From the NCBI RefSeq assembly GCF_019084545.1, contig NZ_JAHREP010000015.1, forward strand, positions 82,302 to 146,301: a stretch of 64,000 bases of DNA. The letters run 5' to 3'. Source of the DNA: Marinobacterium ramblicola. Its GTDB lineage: Bacteria; Pseudomonadota; Gammaproteobacteria; Pseudomonadales; Balneatricaceae. The translations under genes were made by a program, and so were the position numbers. Position 1 is the first letter of the stretch. Every line of letters starts with the position of its first letter. Positions 51,095 through 58,402 of this stretch are shown here, piece by piece. The notes beneath the pieces are model-generated. The model was not told the origin of the DNA, did no database searches, and worked only from the letters and a program-made list of their open reading frames with translations.

Positions 51095-51395
51095 GATTAA
51101 CTTTCCTCTTATGATCGGTGTCCTTATAAACATTGCCTCGGGCATCGATAAACGTTCCCGAACGCAGGCGTGGATAATCATTTGCAGGCATCCAATATCG
51201 ATCGCAGCGTTCACAGTGCCAGTGTTGCCGGGCGAACCGAGCCAAACGCCCCGCTTGTCCAAATTGCGCCGGACGGTAATGAAGCGGATGACGGCATTTC
51301 GGGCAATTTTCCATCGCCAAATATTCTTCAGGCTCATCGAACGGCTGTATCCATTCAAAATCGGGGAATTTGGCAGGGCGTAGTTGGGCAGTCAT
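51087..51395 (-). CDS. Phage zinc-ribbon protein
   Basis: A 102-residue protein with CPKC (about residue 31) and CERC (about 63) separated by ~30 residues, giving one zinc ribbon, followed by a basic C-terminus (DTDHKRKVNRV). It is in the early operon of element 1 and starts inside an ATGA overlap with the preceding 49-residue gene. A nucleic-acid-binding role is plausible; no specific family recognised. Confidence 0.65.
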   Translation of the reverse strand: MTAQLRPAKFPDFEWIQPFDEPEEYLAMENCPKCRHPLHYRPAQFGQAGRLARFARQHWHCERCDRYWMPANDYPRLRSGTFIDARGNVYKDTDHKRKVNRV

Positions 51396-51541
51396 AATAA
51401 CAGCCCTGAACTACGATCTAACTTGATAAGAAAAATTGCTTCTGAAAAATCCCAGCCACACATCTGTAAATAATGACGTGCAACGCAACGACTAACATTC
51501 TGCTCCCAGCAAACAGCTGTTATCTTTTCTTCGCATGTCAT
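51392..51541 (-). CDS. 49-residue phage protein, possible UBA-like helix bundle
   Basis: A 49-codon ORF coupled at both ends by ATGA overlaps (with the 134-residue gene upstream and the zinc-ribbon gene downstream), so it is very likely translated. The segment VARHYLQMCGWDFSEAIFLI resembles the A-x2-YL-x3-GWD-x2-AI pattern of UBA/TAP-C-like three-helix bundles; this is only a pattern resemblance. Function unknown. Confidence 0.6.
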   Translation of the reverse strand: MTCEEKITAVCWEQNVSRCVARHYLQMCGWDFSEAIFLIKLDRSSGLLL

Positions 51542-51942
51542 GCTGCCACCCGCACACCAGACTCAATTAAACGGAAAAGCGCGTGAATTTCGTCAACCAC
51601 TTTCTGCACAGTCGCAAGATCCACGTCATAGGAAATGAAATATGAATGAGAAACATAAGTCGGAGTCGGAGACTTATACGACGCAAGACAAATAGGCCCA
51701 GCACGATCAGAAGTGCGATCCACACCATGATCAAAAACAGAACAATTCAACCGCCGAACCGGACCATTAAAATCAGATGACCAAAAATCAACATGAATTC
51801 CACGGCAATTAATCGAAACATAAATATCCCGATCAAAACCAGAAAGCCGCGTAGCCTCAGCAGCCAATTCAGAAAACATTGCGATGATGCAATCACGATC
51901 TGATACCGGCTTATCCGCAGCAGGGAAAGTAAGATGTTCCAT
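51538..51942 (-). CDS. 134-residue phage early protein of unknown function
   Basis: A mostly beta-looking protein (FDRDIYVSINCRGIHVDFWS, SYFISYDVDLATVQKVVDEI). No motif recognised. It is second in the leftward early operon of element 1, overlapping the HTH gene at its start and the 49-residue gene at its end. Confidence 0.6.
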   Translation of the reverse strand: MEHLTFPAADKPVSDRDCIIAMFSELAAEATRLSGFDRDIYVSINCRGIHVDFWSSDFNGPVRRLNCSVFDHGVDRTSDRAGPICLASYKSPTPTYVSHSYFISYDVDLATVQKVVDEIHALFRLIESGVRVAA

Positions 51943-52148
51943 CAGAATTCCTCCTGCTCAAGGCATGAATGAGAGAGAAGCGCCACATTGACCAAACGAT
52001 GCTTACCAATCCGAACAGTCGGTATATGGCCGTTTTCACACCAACCGCGCACGATGTTCTGATCTACCCGAATCCAATCGGCGAACTCTCGCCACGCCAT
52101 CAAAGGCGGTACCGGTGCAGGAACTGGGGTGATTGGTTGTTGATCCAT
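51942..52148 (-). CDS. MerR/excisionase-type HTH protein of element 1
   Basis: A 68-residue protein with WREFADWIRVDQNIVRGWCE then NGHIPTVRIGKHRLVNVALL, the winged-helix pattern of AlpA/Xis-type DNA binders (sequence-to-wing G-K-H/R-R-x-V-N). It heads the leftward early operon and is divergent from the repressor, so it may be the excisionase or a Cro-like antirepressor. Size fits Xis. Confidence 0.7.
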   Translation of the reverse strand: MDQQPITPVPAPVPPLMAWREFADWIRVDQNIVRGWCENGHIPTVRIGKHRLVNVALLSHSCLEQEEF

Positions 52149-52190
52149 CGTTGCGCCTCTATAATCCGTTGTTAGAAGTAGTCACACGAA

Positions 52191-52252
52191 ATATGTTCTA
52201 TGAACATATATGTTCATAATACACTAACTTGTGATTATGTATATAGAACATA
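52191..52252. promoter_or_regulatory. Operator cluster in the early divergent promoter of element 1
   Basis: Alternating TGTTC/GAACA half-sites form overlapping palindromes: TGTTCTATGAACA (52194-52206), a perfect TGAACATATATGTTCA (52201-52216), and an imperfect TATGTATATAGAACATA (52236-52252). They lie between the divergent HTH and repressor genes, the place of a lysogeny switch. LexA/CI-like binding is possible; the spacing differs from E. coli LexA boxes. Confidence 0.7.
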
Positions 52253-52266
52253 GATTGGATTTTTCA

Positions 52267-52542
52267 ATGCAGGAATCTGCTTTAGATAGAGCACTGCTAT
52301 TGCTGCAACGAGCAAACCTTAAAGACCTTGCAACGCCTAACAGCAAGGAATACATAAGGTGGCAGAACATAAAGAGGCGAAAAGCGCGCTTAGGCATTGA
52401 AGAAGCCGAAGCACTGAGCAAGCTATACCCTCAATACTCGCTATGGCTGATAAGCGGAAACACCGCACCAGAAATCGGACAGACCAGCCCAGAGCTGGAC
52501 GAGATACAACGCTCAGACTCAGGGGCAGTAAACGCGGGTTAA
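52267..52542 (+). CDS. Putative phage repressor (small HTH-type DNA-binding protein)
   Basis: A 91-residue protein: MQESALDRALLLLQRANLKD, then YIRWQNIKRRKARLGIEEAE and KLYPQYSLWLISGNTAPEIG with QTSP near the end. The YPQY-LWL-SG-PE-GQ-SP pattern is one I associate with small XRE-like regulators of Gram-negative mobile elements. It faces the early operon across the operator cluster, so it is the likely lysogeny repressor. I prefer ATG 52267; the frame opens at GTG 52231 inside the operators. Confidence 0.7.
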   Translation: MQESALDRALLLLQRANLKDLATPNSKEYIRWQNIKRRKARLGIEEAEALSKLYPQYSLWLISGNTAPEIGQTSPELDEIQRSDSGAVNAG

Positions 52543-52544
52543 GT

Positions 52545-52598
52545 GTTGCCCAGGCAGTAAAGGATCGCTGGTACAACAACAGGGAGGGATGAGGATGG
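52545..52598 (+). repeat. 54-bp leader repeat, copy in element 1
   Basis: Matches 59623-59676 at 50 of 54 positions, from GTTGCCCAGG through the ribosome site agggaggg to the ATGG of the next gene. The genes after the two copies are unrelated, so the leader is a conserved border in front of variable cargo. Confidence 0.85.
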
Positions 52599-52978
52599 AG
52601 CAAAACACCGATTGGGATAACAAGCGACCTGAAAAACGTCGACCCCGCAAAGTCACCAAGAACAAACAACCACTCCCGCAATGGGCACACATTACCCTCG
52701 GAATCGTCGTTGCCTTCTTCATCATCGCTTTCGCTACCGACCGATATCTAGGCCACGTTGCCAAAGAACTAAGAGAAAGACAGGCTGAAAAAGACAGATA
52801 CGAACGAGCCCATAGAATCGCACAACAACAAGCAATCTCCGACGCCCAAAGACGTAGAGCCTACCTAGACGCTTACAACGACCCACAATGCCTGTTCTGG
52901 CGGCATGAGATGAAGAAGCAGGCAACCAAAAAGACAATGTCGAAAGTCATCGAACACTGTCCGGCACCTATCGATTAA
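52595..52978 (+). CDS. Accessory membrane protein of element 1
   Basis: A 127-residue protein with a basic N-terminus (KRPEKRRPRKVTKNKQ), one membrane helix (about 32-50, HITLGIVVAFFIIAFATD), a charged coiled-coil (KELRERQAEKDRYERAHRIA) and two Cys near the C-terminus (PQCLFWRHE, IEHCPAPID). It lies between the repressor and attR and is read away from the phage genes, the typical place of a moron. Candidate superinfection-exclusion or host-modifying protein; no family recognised. Confidence 0.65.
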   Translation: MEQNTDWDNKRPEKRRPRKVTKNKQPLPQWAHITLGIVVAFFIIAFATDRYLGHVAKELRERQAEKDRYERAHRIAQQQAISDAQRRRAYLDAYNDPQCLFWRHEMKKQATKKTMSKVIEHCPAPID

Positions 52979-52997
52979 GTGTCACCATCGTGTCACT
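52979..52997 (+). promoter_or_regulatory. Candidate integrase arm sites, right arm of element 1
   Basis: GTGTCACC and GTGTCACT with an 11-base period start 123 bases before the GGGTTCGAA of att2. The pair matches the left-arm sites in int and a pair at the same 123-base distance before att4. Confidence 0.65.
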
Positions 52998-53101
52998 TGC
53001 GTTGTGTTGCATAGTGGTTTTTCGAACATTTCAGCAGATACGAACCAAACCAAAAACGTTGTATTCTGGCGCTTTGTGGTAGAACGGAGCCGCTAGGCCA
53101 A

Positions 53102-53131
53102 GGGTTCGAAACCCGCCACCTCCACCAAATT
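53102..53131 (+). repeat. att2 (junction of elements 1 and 2)
   Basis: Identical over 30 bases to att1 and over 29 bases (TTCGAAACCC through AAATTGC, 53105-53133) to att3. It is attR of element 1 and attL of element 2. Confidence 0.95.
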
Positions 53132-54902
53132 GCGGAACGGTACAGACCGTTCCAGACCACTGCAGGCCAGTAATCACGCGGTCTGCAGCTCTTCCACTCT
53201 CTCACCGCACTTTGTCCCGAATGGTCCAGACAGGTCCCCGGTTCGGCACAATTTCGTCACATCGTCGTCACCGCTCACCGTTGACGCAGCCTGTGACCTG
53301 CTCCGCGCTCACGGCACCCGAGAGTGTCACGACTTCCGCAAGCGCATCTTCCTCAAACATGAGTCCTTGGTGGACACGCTGGCCGGTGGTTACCTGCTTT
53401 CCGTCCGTGAAAACTCCTATCTTGAAGCGAATCGCAATCTACTGCGTATCGATCAGCGCCTTTCGATTCACGACCTCAACCTGTCAGCTGATACTGACGC
53501 AATCAAAGCGTTCTCCCGAAAGCAGGCAAAGGCCTGCCAAACAGTGGCCGAAAGCAACCATTACTCATCTGAAGCGTATGACTGGGGTCGAGATCTTGCT
53601 CTCCGGTATAACCTGACGCCTCCAAGCCCCAAAGACTACCAGGGGGATACCTATCCCTGTATCAAGCGCCTCTGCAATGATCGCTGGTGGCGTCGCAAGG
53701 TGATTAGGCTTCAGCGCCGCACCATCGAGTCAATTGCGCGGGACCTGGGACTGGTCTGCGCGCAACGTTCCGCCTACTCCAGTGCCGTAACCAGGGAAAC
53801 GCGCCGGCGCCAGAAAGCGAGCAGCGCTGAGTATCTCGCAAGCACCATGCTGGAAAATGACGATGGCGACCGTTTCAGCCTCCAGGAACTTCACGATAGA
53901 TCAGTCTCGAACCCCGCGGTAAGGCGGGCAGAGCTGATGACACGCATAAAGGGATTTGAGATGGTCGCCCAGCACCTGGGCCACTGTGGCGAGTTTTACA
54001 CTCTGACAGCTCCATCCCGAATGCATGCTCGGCTAAAACGTGGTGGTAAGAATCCACGATATGACGGCACCACACCCGATCAAGCTCACCAGTACCTGAC
54101 CGCCCTCTTTCGTTGTATCCGTTCGAAGCTGCACCGAGAAGGTTTGCCCGCGTACGGTCTGCGGGTGGTAGAGCCAAATCACGACGGGACACCACACTGG
54201 CACCTGCTGCTGTTCATGGATCCAGCTCACTGTGAAGCAGTGCGCCGGATCTTCAGCAGCTACGCACTTCGCTCCGACCCAGACGAAAAGGGCGCTCGAA
54301 AGCACCGTTTTACCGCCAAAGCCATCGATCCGAAGCGAGGCAGTGCAGCCGGTTATGTCGCGAAGTACATAGCCAAGAATATCGACGGAGAGTACGACGG
54401 TACCGATATCACCGGCCAGGACACAAAGAGCACGGCTCGAGCGATCGACGCCTGGGCGAGCACTTTCAATATCCGCCAGTTCCAGTTTATAGGCGGGCCG
54501 AGCGTAACCATTTGGCGAGAGCTTCGCAGGCTGGCCAATTCCGAGAGCGAATCAGCTTCCCCTCTTCTCCAGAAAGCGATAGAAGCCGCCGACGCAGCTG
54601 AATGGGCGGCGTTCGTCATGGTCATGGGTGGTCCCATCATGCGGAGAGTTCTGCGCCCTATCCAGTCGCTTTACGACGCTAAGGAAGTGGTCGACCTGGA
54701 TACCGGCGAAATACTCCATGAGGCTGTTACTGGCTACGGTGACCCAAAGCCGCCACGGTTGATCGGTTTGGTCGCTGAGGCATCCCGAGTAATCACGAGG
54801 ACGAAAACATGGACACTAATTCCGAGAGGGACGCCGCCGCAATCCTGTGGACAGGTGGACACAGGGGCGCGAAGGCGGCCCGCCTTGGACTTGTGTCAAT
54901 AA
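53130..54902 (+). CDS. rep: Replication endonuclease of element 2 (phage gpA family, HUH), body of split gene
   Basis: A 590-codon frame encoding a gpA-like rolling-circle initiator: HUH motif in HDGTPHWHLLLF (about 54180-54215) and the paired tyrosines in AAGYVAKYIAKN (about 54348-54383). It nicks the origin to start replication. The frame enters straight from att2 with no ribosome site; the only nearby start is a TTG at 53130 in the att core. In the excised circle it would be joined in frame to the segment starting at GTG 58400, adding 18 residues (MTEFKAVSEFSKPATSTK). The integrated gene is thus a 5'-truncated, probably silent copy. Confidence 0.88.
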   Translation: MRNGTDRSRPLQASNHAVCSSSTLSPHFVPNGPDRSPVRHNFVTSSSPLTVDAACDLLRAHGTRECHDFRKRIFLKHESLVDTLAGGYLLSVRENSYLEANRNLLRIDQRLSIHDLNLSADTDAIKAFSRKQAKACQTVAESNHYSSEAYDWGRDLALRYNLTPPSPKDYQGDTYPCIKRLCNDRWWRRKVIRLQRRTIESIARDLGLVCAQRSAYSSAVTRETRRRQKASSAEYLASTMLENDDGDRFSLQELHDRSVSNPAVRRAELMTRIKGFEMVAQHLGHCGEFYTLTAPSRMHARLKRGGKNPRYDGTTPDQAHQYLTALFRCIRSKLHREGLPAYGLRVVEPNHDGTPHWHLLLFMDPAHCEAVRRIFSSYALRSDPDEKGARKHRFTAKAIDPKRGSAAGYVAKYIAKNIDGEYDGTDITGQDTKSTARAIDAWASTFNIRQFQFIGGPSVTIWRELRRLANSESESASPLLQKAIEAADAAEWAAFVMVMGGPIMRRVLRPIQSLYDAKEVVDLDTGEILHEAVTGYGDPKPPRLIGLVAEASRVITRTKTWTLIPRGTPPQSCGQVDTGARRRPALDLCQ

Positions 54903-54935
54903 GTGTACGGTGTCGAATTAATAGTGAGTGTGGCA

Positions 54936-55226
54936 ATGAATATGGGCAATGAGTACGAAATAGAAACCATTGGTGACTGGAATCCTGAACTGCGGTTTGA
55001 ACTGGACGAAGCTGTCTCCCTTTTTCATAAAGAAGTGATCCGTATCGAAGATAGAGCGCACCTTCCGAAACCTCCGATCGAGATGATCGGGATAGTCTGC
55101 GGTGTTCTGACATTGAACGATGAAATTGAAGTTATCGTCAGATTTTCTGACGGGCTCGAGCAGCTCTGTAAAACGGAATTCTGCGGCGACTTCATCCTGG
55201 TGGAAAAAGCATGTCTCGACGGTTAG
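54936..55226 (+). CDS. Element 2 protein of unknown function (96 residues)
   Basis: An acidic small protein (MNMGNEYEIETIGDWNPELR; ends FCGDFILVEKACLDG). It follows rep closely, and the next gene starts inside it, so it is part of the rep operon. No family recognised. An ATG at 54942 is an alternative start. Confidence 0.6.
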   Translation: MNMGNEYEIETIGDWNPELRFELDEAVSLFHKEVIRIEDRAHLPKPPIEMIGIVCGVLTLNDEIEVIVRFSDGLEQLCKTEFCGDFILVEKACLDG

Positions 55227-55537
55227 ACCCATTTCTTTACCGACTCGATGATATCGAGCAGGAAGCACGAAGAGCACATGGCTCTTCAACGGCGGCTTAC
55301 CTCGATTATGTCGTTCGCGAGTTCCTGAAGTATTGGCGTCAACTCCAGGGAGAAAAGCCGCCAGAGTTAGAGGGTATAACCTGGCACCGCCTCTGCCTGC
55401 TATTCGAGCTGAAGCTGAGGGAAATAGCCTACGCCCGGTTTGATCTGGAGTGGATGATTTTCGAGTATGACGGGGAGCCACTGTACAACGACAACTGCCC
55501 TCGCCCACCACCGCGCAAGATTTATAGACGATACTGA
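55211..55537 (+). CDS. Element 2 protein of unknown function (108 residues)
   Basis: A helical protein, AYLDYVVREFLKYWRQLQGE, RLCLLFELKLREIAYARFDL, with a Pro/Arg-rich end (PRPPPRKIYRRY). It overlaps the previous gene by 16 bases, in the rep operon. No recognised family. Confidence 0.6.
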   Translation: MSRRLDPFLYRLDDIEQEARRAHGSSTAAYLDYVVREFLKYWRQLQGEKPPELEGITWHRLCLLFELKLREIAYARFDLEWMIFEYDGEPLYNDNCPRPPPRKIYRRY

Positions 55538-55594
55538 CCGTCCGGATCGGGAGCCCCCGGCCCGGCCTAACCGTAAATACCAGGAGAAACGATT

Positions 55595-55807
55595 ATGCCA
55601 ACAGATCAAGAAATGAAAGTTTACGATGCCCTGAAAGGCGTTCAGCGCTCCGTATCGGCCCTCGGTGAACTACGCAATCTGATTCCTGAGGAAGATCAGT
55701 ATGCCAACCTCATTACGTGCCTCGCTGAGCGCCTTGAAGCCGATTTTGTAGTGCTTCAATCGGCTTGCTTCAAGCAGATGTCCGCCGAACGGGTGAACGC
55801 AGCGTAG
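55595..55807 (+). CDS. Element 2 small protein of unknown function (70 residues)
   Basis: MPTDQEMKVYDALKGVQRSV, a short helical protein with one late Cys pair (LQSACFKQM). A good ribosome site (caggaga) precedes the ATG. The gene ends inside the first of two strong palindromes. Confidence 0.6.
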   Translation: MPTDQEMKVYDALKGVQRSVSALGELRNLIPEEDQYANLITCLAERLEADFVVLQSACFKQMSAERVNAA

Positions 55808-55967
55808 CAGCGCGCGCCGCTAGCACGCGAGCGGCGTTCACCCGGATAGGCGGCATTACGCTGTAGGCCTGCTTACCACTGGTTAACCGCCGGTACCTCG
55901 ACCGCGCGATCGCCAGCGCAGCAGACCCAGCTACCACCGGATTACGTCATTCGATTGACGTAATCCG
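55790..55967. other. Palindrome cluster: candidate rolling-circle origin of element 2
   Basis: CGGGTGAACGC (55790-55800) pairs with GCGTTCACCCG (55834-55844), enclosing CGCCGCT/AGCGGCG (55815-55836). Further on, CGGATTACGTCA-TTCGAT-TGACGTAATCCG (55938-55967) is a perfect 12-bp hairpin. No U tracts follow, so these are not standard terminators. Placement after rep and its small genes makes them candidates for double- or single-strand origins. Confidence 0.5.
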
Positions 55968-55979
55968 CGTCCTCGAGGG

Positions 55980-56216
55980 TCATGCCGCACCGTGGCCGTT
56001 GCGCGCCTTGATTAACGATAGCATTTTTGTGCCTGGCGAACGTGTACCAGGTTGATTTTTGCTATCACATTGGTTGTAGGGACGCGAAGCATTCACCAAT
56101 GTCTTGCGTGCCTCTGAATGATTTGGTAGTTTTTCCACTAGGTATCGGATATATGCCTCATGCCCGCGCAAGAAAGCACTATGTGCAATATCTTTTTTAT
56201 TAACTTTGGCGACCAT
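55980..56216 (-). CDS. Small protein of unknown function, low confidence (78 residues)
   Basis: MVAKVNKKDIAHSAFLRGHE, IRYLVEKLPNHSEARKTLVN and a basic end. It starts 62 bases from, and divergent to, the next plus-strand gene; a purine-rich ribosome-like site (aggaaaata) precedes it. The protein looks plausible in composition, but no homologue family is recognised, so it may be spurious or an antidote-like partner of the neighbour. Confidence 0.4.
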   Translation of the reverse strand: MVAKVNKKDIAHSAFLRGHEAYIRYLVEKLPNHSEARKTLVNASRPYNQCDSKNQPGTRSPGTKMLSLIKARNGHGAA

Positions 56217-56277
56217 ATTTTTTCCTTATTTTCAGGAAAGGTCAGCGGGCAGCCCGTCTCCTGTAGAGGAATTAAAT

Positions 56278-57036
56278 ATGACTCGTGACATTCATATCTC
56301 TAAATTTTCGTGGTTACAGAACGATAATTTACTTTTTCTTAATCAGCACTTTCTTAACCATGTAAAAAACCAGGCAAGAAAACTTCAAAAACAGACTGTC
56401 GGCAAACTCTCACGCCTTGCTGCTCTGGATACTGTTAGCCGTTCTTATAACTTTGAATCCTGGAAGAATTTACAGGCAAAATTCCGCTATGAGTCTGCTG
56501 GCAGTGTTAGAGGAACTTTATTTCCTTCCGCCGACGATCACCCTTTTGATTGCCACACCGATAGGCAACTTCACGGTGCCGTATATCGATATTTTAATAT
56601 CAAGCCCATAAACCAAGTAGTACAGTTAGTTTTCGATGAGTCTGACTTCGTGCATGCTTGGCTAGACCATCCTTTAATCGAAAACGGTGAGCGAGGCGCG
56701 TTTGACTTGTTTCTTTCTATAGGGCTGGTAAATGACTACCCGTTAGAAAAGTGGCTAGTGGACAATGACCCATTTTTTCAAGAACCTGACTACGAATATA
56801 AAGCTTTTCGTTTTATTCACCCCCATAAACTTTCCCATGATGATGCATGTGCCATAATCGAAGAACGTTTGGAAGAGCATGGTTTTATAGGGTTCGGTAG
56901 AACTTGTTGTCCGCAGTATATATGGATTGATGGCCGTTTACCTGAAGATACAACCCCACCCGACATTGAGGAAGGCGACGATAGCTGCCCTCTCCTAGTT
57001 CTTCCTGAAGAAGCCTGGCCGAGGGTTTACGAATGA
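56278..57036 (+). CDS. AT-rich cargo protein of element 2, function unknown
   Basis: A 252-residue soluble acidic protein. The N-terminal ~60 residues (NHVKNQARKLQKQTVGKLSR, then LAALDTVSRSYNFESWKNLQ) resemble a short helical motif with F-x-SW-x-x-L found at the start of several mobile-element proteins; the rest, rich in aromatic residues and ending in acidic LPEDTTPPDIEEGDDS, is unassigned. It is clearly more AT-rich than its neighbours, a sign of separate origin. It overlaps xis by 4 bases (ATGA). Candidate anti-phage or anti-plasmid cargo by position only. Confidence 0.65.
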   Translation: MTRDIHISKFSWLQNDNLLFLNQHFLNHVKNQARKLQKQTVGKLSRLAALDTVSRSYNFESWKNLQAKFRYESAGSVRGTLFPSADDHPFDCHTDRQLHGAVYRYFNIKPINQVVQLVFDESDFVHAWLDHPLIENGERGAFDLFLSIGLVNDYPLEKWLVDNDPFFQEPDYEYKAFRFIHPHKLSHDDACAIIEERLEEHGFIGFGRTCCPQYIWIDGRLPEDTTPPDIEEGDDSCPLLVLPEEAWPRVYE

Positions 57037-57212
57037 AATGGAAAACACTCGATAAATTCTCTGAAGAGTCCGGCATGTCGAAAGAGTCAATCCGCGCTCT
57101 CAAGAAGAAAGGCTCTTGGCGCGAAAAGATCCATTGGACGAAAGCAGCCAATGGACGGATTTTCATCAATGTAGTAGCGGTGGAAGCATGGATAGAAGGC
57201 AAGCTGGCGTAA
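57033..57212 (+). CDS. xis: Excisionase (Xis) of element 2
   Basis: A 59-residue protein, MKWKTLDKFSEESGMSKESI, then RALKKKGSWREKIHWTKAAN and GRIFINVVAVEAWIEGKLA. HTH followed by a wing (G-R-I-F-I-N-x-x-A-x-x-x-W) is the pattern of small excisionases that partner DUF3596-type integrases. It overlaps the cargo gene by 4 bases and int by 25 bases, so all three are coupled. Confidence 0.85.
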   Translation: MKWKTLDKFSEESGMSKESIRALKKKGSWREKIHWTKAANGRIFINVVAVEAWIEGKLA

Positions 57213-58267
57213 GGCCTCGCGGCGATAGCATCATGCTGGACTTCAGCTACATGGGCCAGCGTTGCAGAGAGACCCTCAGGGTCAAACCCACCAAGACGGC
57301 GATCAAGGAGGCCTCCCGCAAGCGGGAGGCCATCCTGTACGAAATAGCAATGGGGACTTTCGACTACGCGCAACACTTCCCCACCAGTAAAAATGCTCTG
57401 AAGTTCGGCAAGAACAAAGGCGCTCTCGTCACGATCGAGGAGCAACTGAAGCAGTGGATCAATAAGGCCGAGAAGCGCTGTCAGTACAGCACAATCCGGG
57501 ATTACAACAGCTCGATCTACTACCACCTGATACCGGCATTCGGTCACCTGACTCTCGATGAATTCAACGTCTCCCATGTTTATGACTGGTTGGATGAACT
57601 CTCGATCTCGAACAAACGAATCAACAATGTCCTGGGACCTCTTCGCCAAGCCCTGCAGGATGCCTTTTACGACGGTCTGATCAGTCAGAATCCGATGGAT
57701 CGTTTCCGGTACCTGTCGCCGGAAACCAGGGAGCCGCAGCCGTTCAACCTGGACGAAATCGATAGAATACTCGCTCAGCTTGATGGTCAGTCCCGCAACC
57801 TGATCCAGTTTGCCTTTTGGTCCGGCCTTCGCACCTCTGAACTCATCGCCTTGCGCTGGCAGGATGTAGATCTTGCCGGCAGCAGAATCCATATCCGGAG
57901 AGCCATCGTACGCAGACGGGAGAAGTCGACCAAGACGGTTTCCGGTCTTAGATCCGTCGACCTGCAGCCAGGTGCTCGAGAGGCGCTTGAGGCTCAATTT
58001 CCCAACACAGGGAAGCTGACCCGTGTTTTCCATGATCCGACAACGAACAAGCCCTGGGCAGGCGATCACATCATCAGGAAGCGTGTTTGGATGCCTGCTC
58101 TTAAAGCTGCCGGGGTTTCCTATAGGAATCCGTATCAGACACGGCACACCTTCGCCTCGTTCCACCTCTCTCAGGGGAAAAACCCCTTGTGGGTGGCCCA
58201 GCAGATGGGGCATAAAGACTGGGGCATGATCCGCAAGACATATGGCCGATGGATCCCTCAGGAGTAG
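57188..58267 (+). CDS. int: Tyrosine recombinase (integrase of element 2)
   Basis: A 359-residue integrase. An N-terminal DUF3596-type arm-binding domain (GVRPRGDSIMLDFSYMGQRC) is followed by a core-binding domain (about 80-160) and a catalytic domain with Arg in SGLRTSELIALRWQDVD, HxxR in RHTFASFHLSQ, HxxW-like GHKDWGMIRKTYGRW with the nucleophile Tyr. It is unrelated in its N-terminus to the integrase of element 1, so two different recombinases chose the same ssrA site. It lies about 160 bases from att3. Confidence 0.93.
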   Translation: MDRRQAGVRPRGDSIMLDFSYMGQRCRETLRVKPTKTAIKEASRKREAILYEIAMGTFDYAQHFPTSKNALKFGKNKGALVTIEEQLKQWINKAEKRCQYSTIRDYNSSIYYHLIPAFGHLTLDEFNVSHVYDWLDELSISNKRINNVLGPLRQALQDAFYDGLISQNPMDRFRYLSPETREPQPFNLDEIDRILAQLDGQSRNLIQFAFWSGLRTSELIALRWQDVDLAGSRIHIRRAIVRRREKSTKTVSGLRSVDLQPGAREALEAQFPNTGKLTRVFHDPTTNKPWAGDHIIRKRVWMPALKAAGVSYRNPYQTRHTFASFHLSQGKNPLWVAQQMGHKDWGMIRKTYGRWIPQE

Positions 58268-58360
58268 CTGGCGAAACACGATCGAGTGGCGGAGCTACGA
58301 CGCAGCTATGCAAGGAGGCAGCGAGCAAGCGAGGAGTGTTCGCCTGTAATGTTGGTCAGG

Positions 58361-58402
58361 TGTTATAATCGGCACCATCGAGGCACAGGGATATAGTAAG
58401 TG
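58361..58402 (+). promoter_or_regulatory. rep: Promoter, ribosome site and start codon of element 2 rep (separated from the gene body)
   Basis: An extended -10 sequence TGTTATAAT (58361-58369), aggg (58387-58390) and GTG at 58400 lie 27-66 bases before att3. In the linear integrated form they drive a short frame through att3; in the circular form they drive full-length rep. The -35 region is weak, as is usual with an extended -10. Confidence 0.75.

Larger units (their letters stand above)
43624..53127. mobile_element. Element 1: integrated filamentous phage (9504 bp)
   Basis: Bounded by a 30-base direct repeat derived from the ssrA 3' end. Minus-strand genes in order from right to left: HTH and early genes, origin-like palindromes, ssDNA-binding candidate, small coat proteins, major coat protein, terminator, pIII-like, pVI-like, Zot/pI-like, Rep, integrase. 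A plus-strand repressor and one accessory gene lie at the right end. The Zot-pVI-pIII-pVIII order is that of inoviruses. All morphogenesis genes needed are recognisable except an exporter (pIV), which such phages often borrow from the host, so the prophage may be functional. Confidence 0.92.

Noticed and set aside
51095..51358. Upstream part of the 173-codon frame ending at 50837
   Set aside because: Overlaps the zinc-ribbon gene in another frame; the coupled GTG at 51094 is a better start.
56885..58279. 464-codon minus-strand frame opposite the element 2 integrase
   Set aside because: Lies antisense to xis and int, which have clear motifs and coupled starts; the frame has no recognisable domain or ribosome site.
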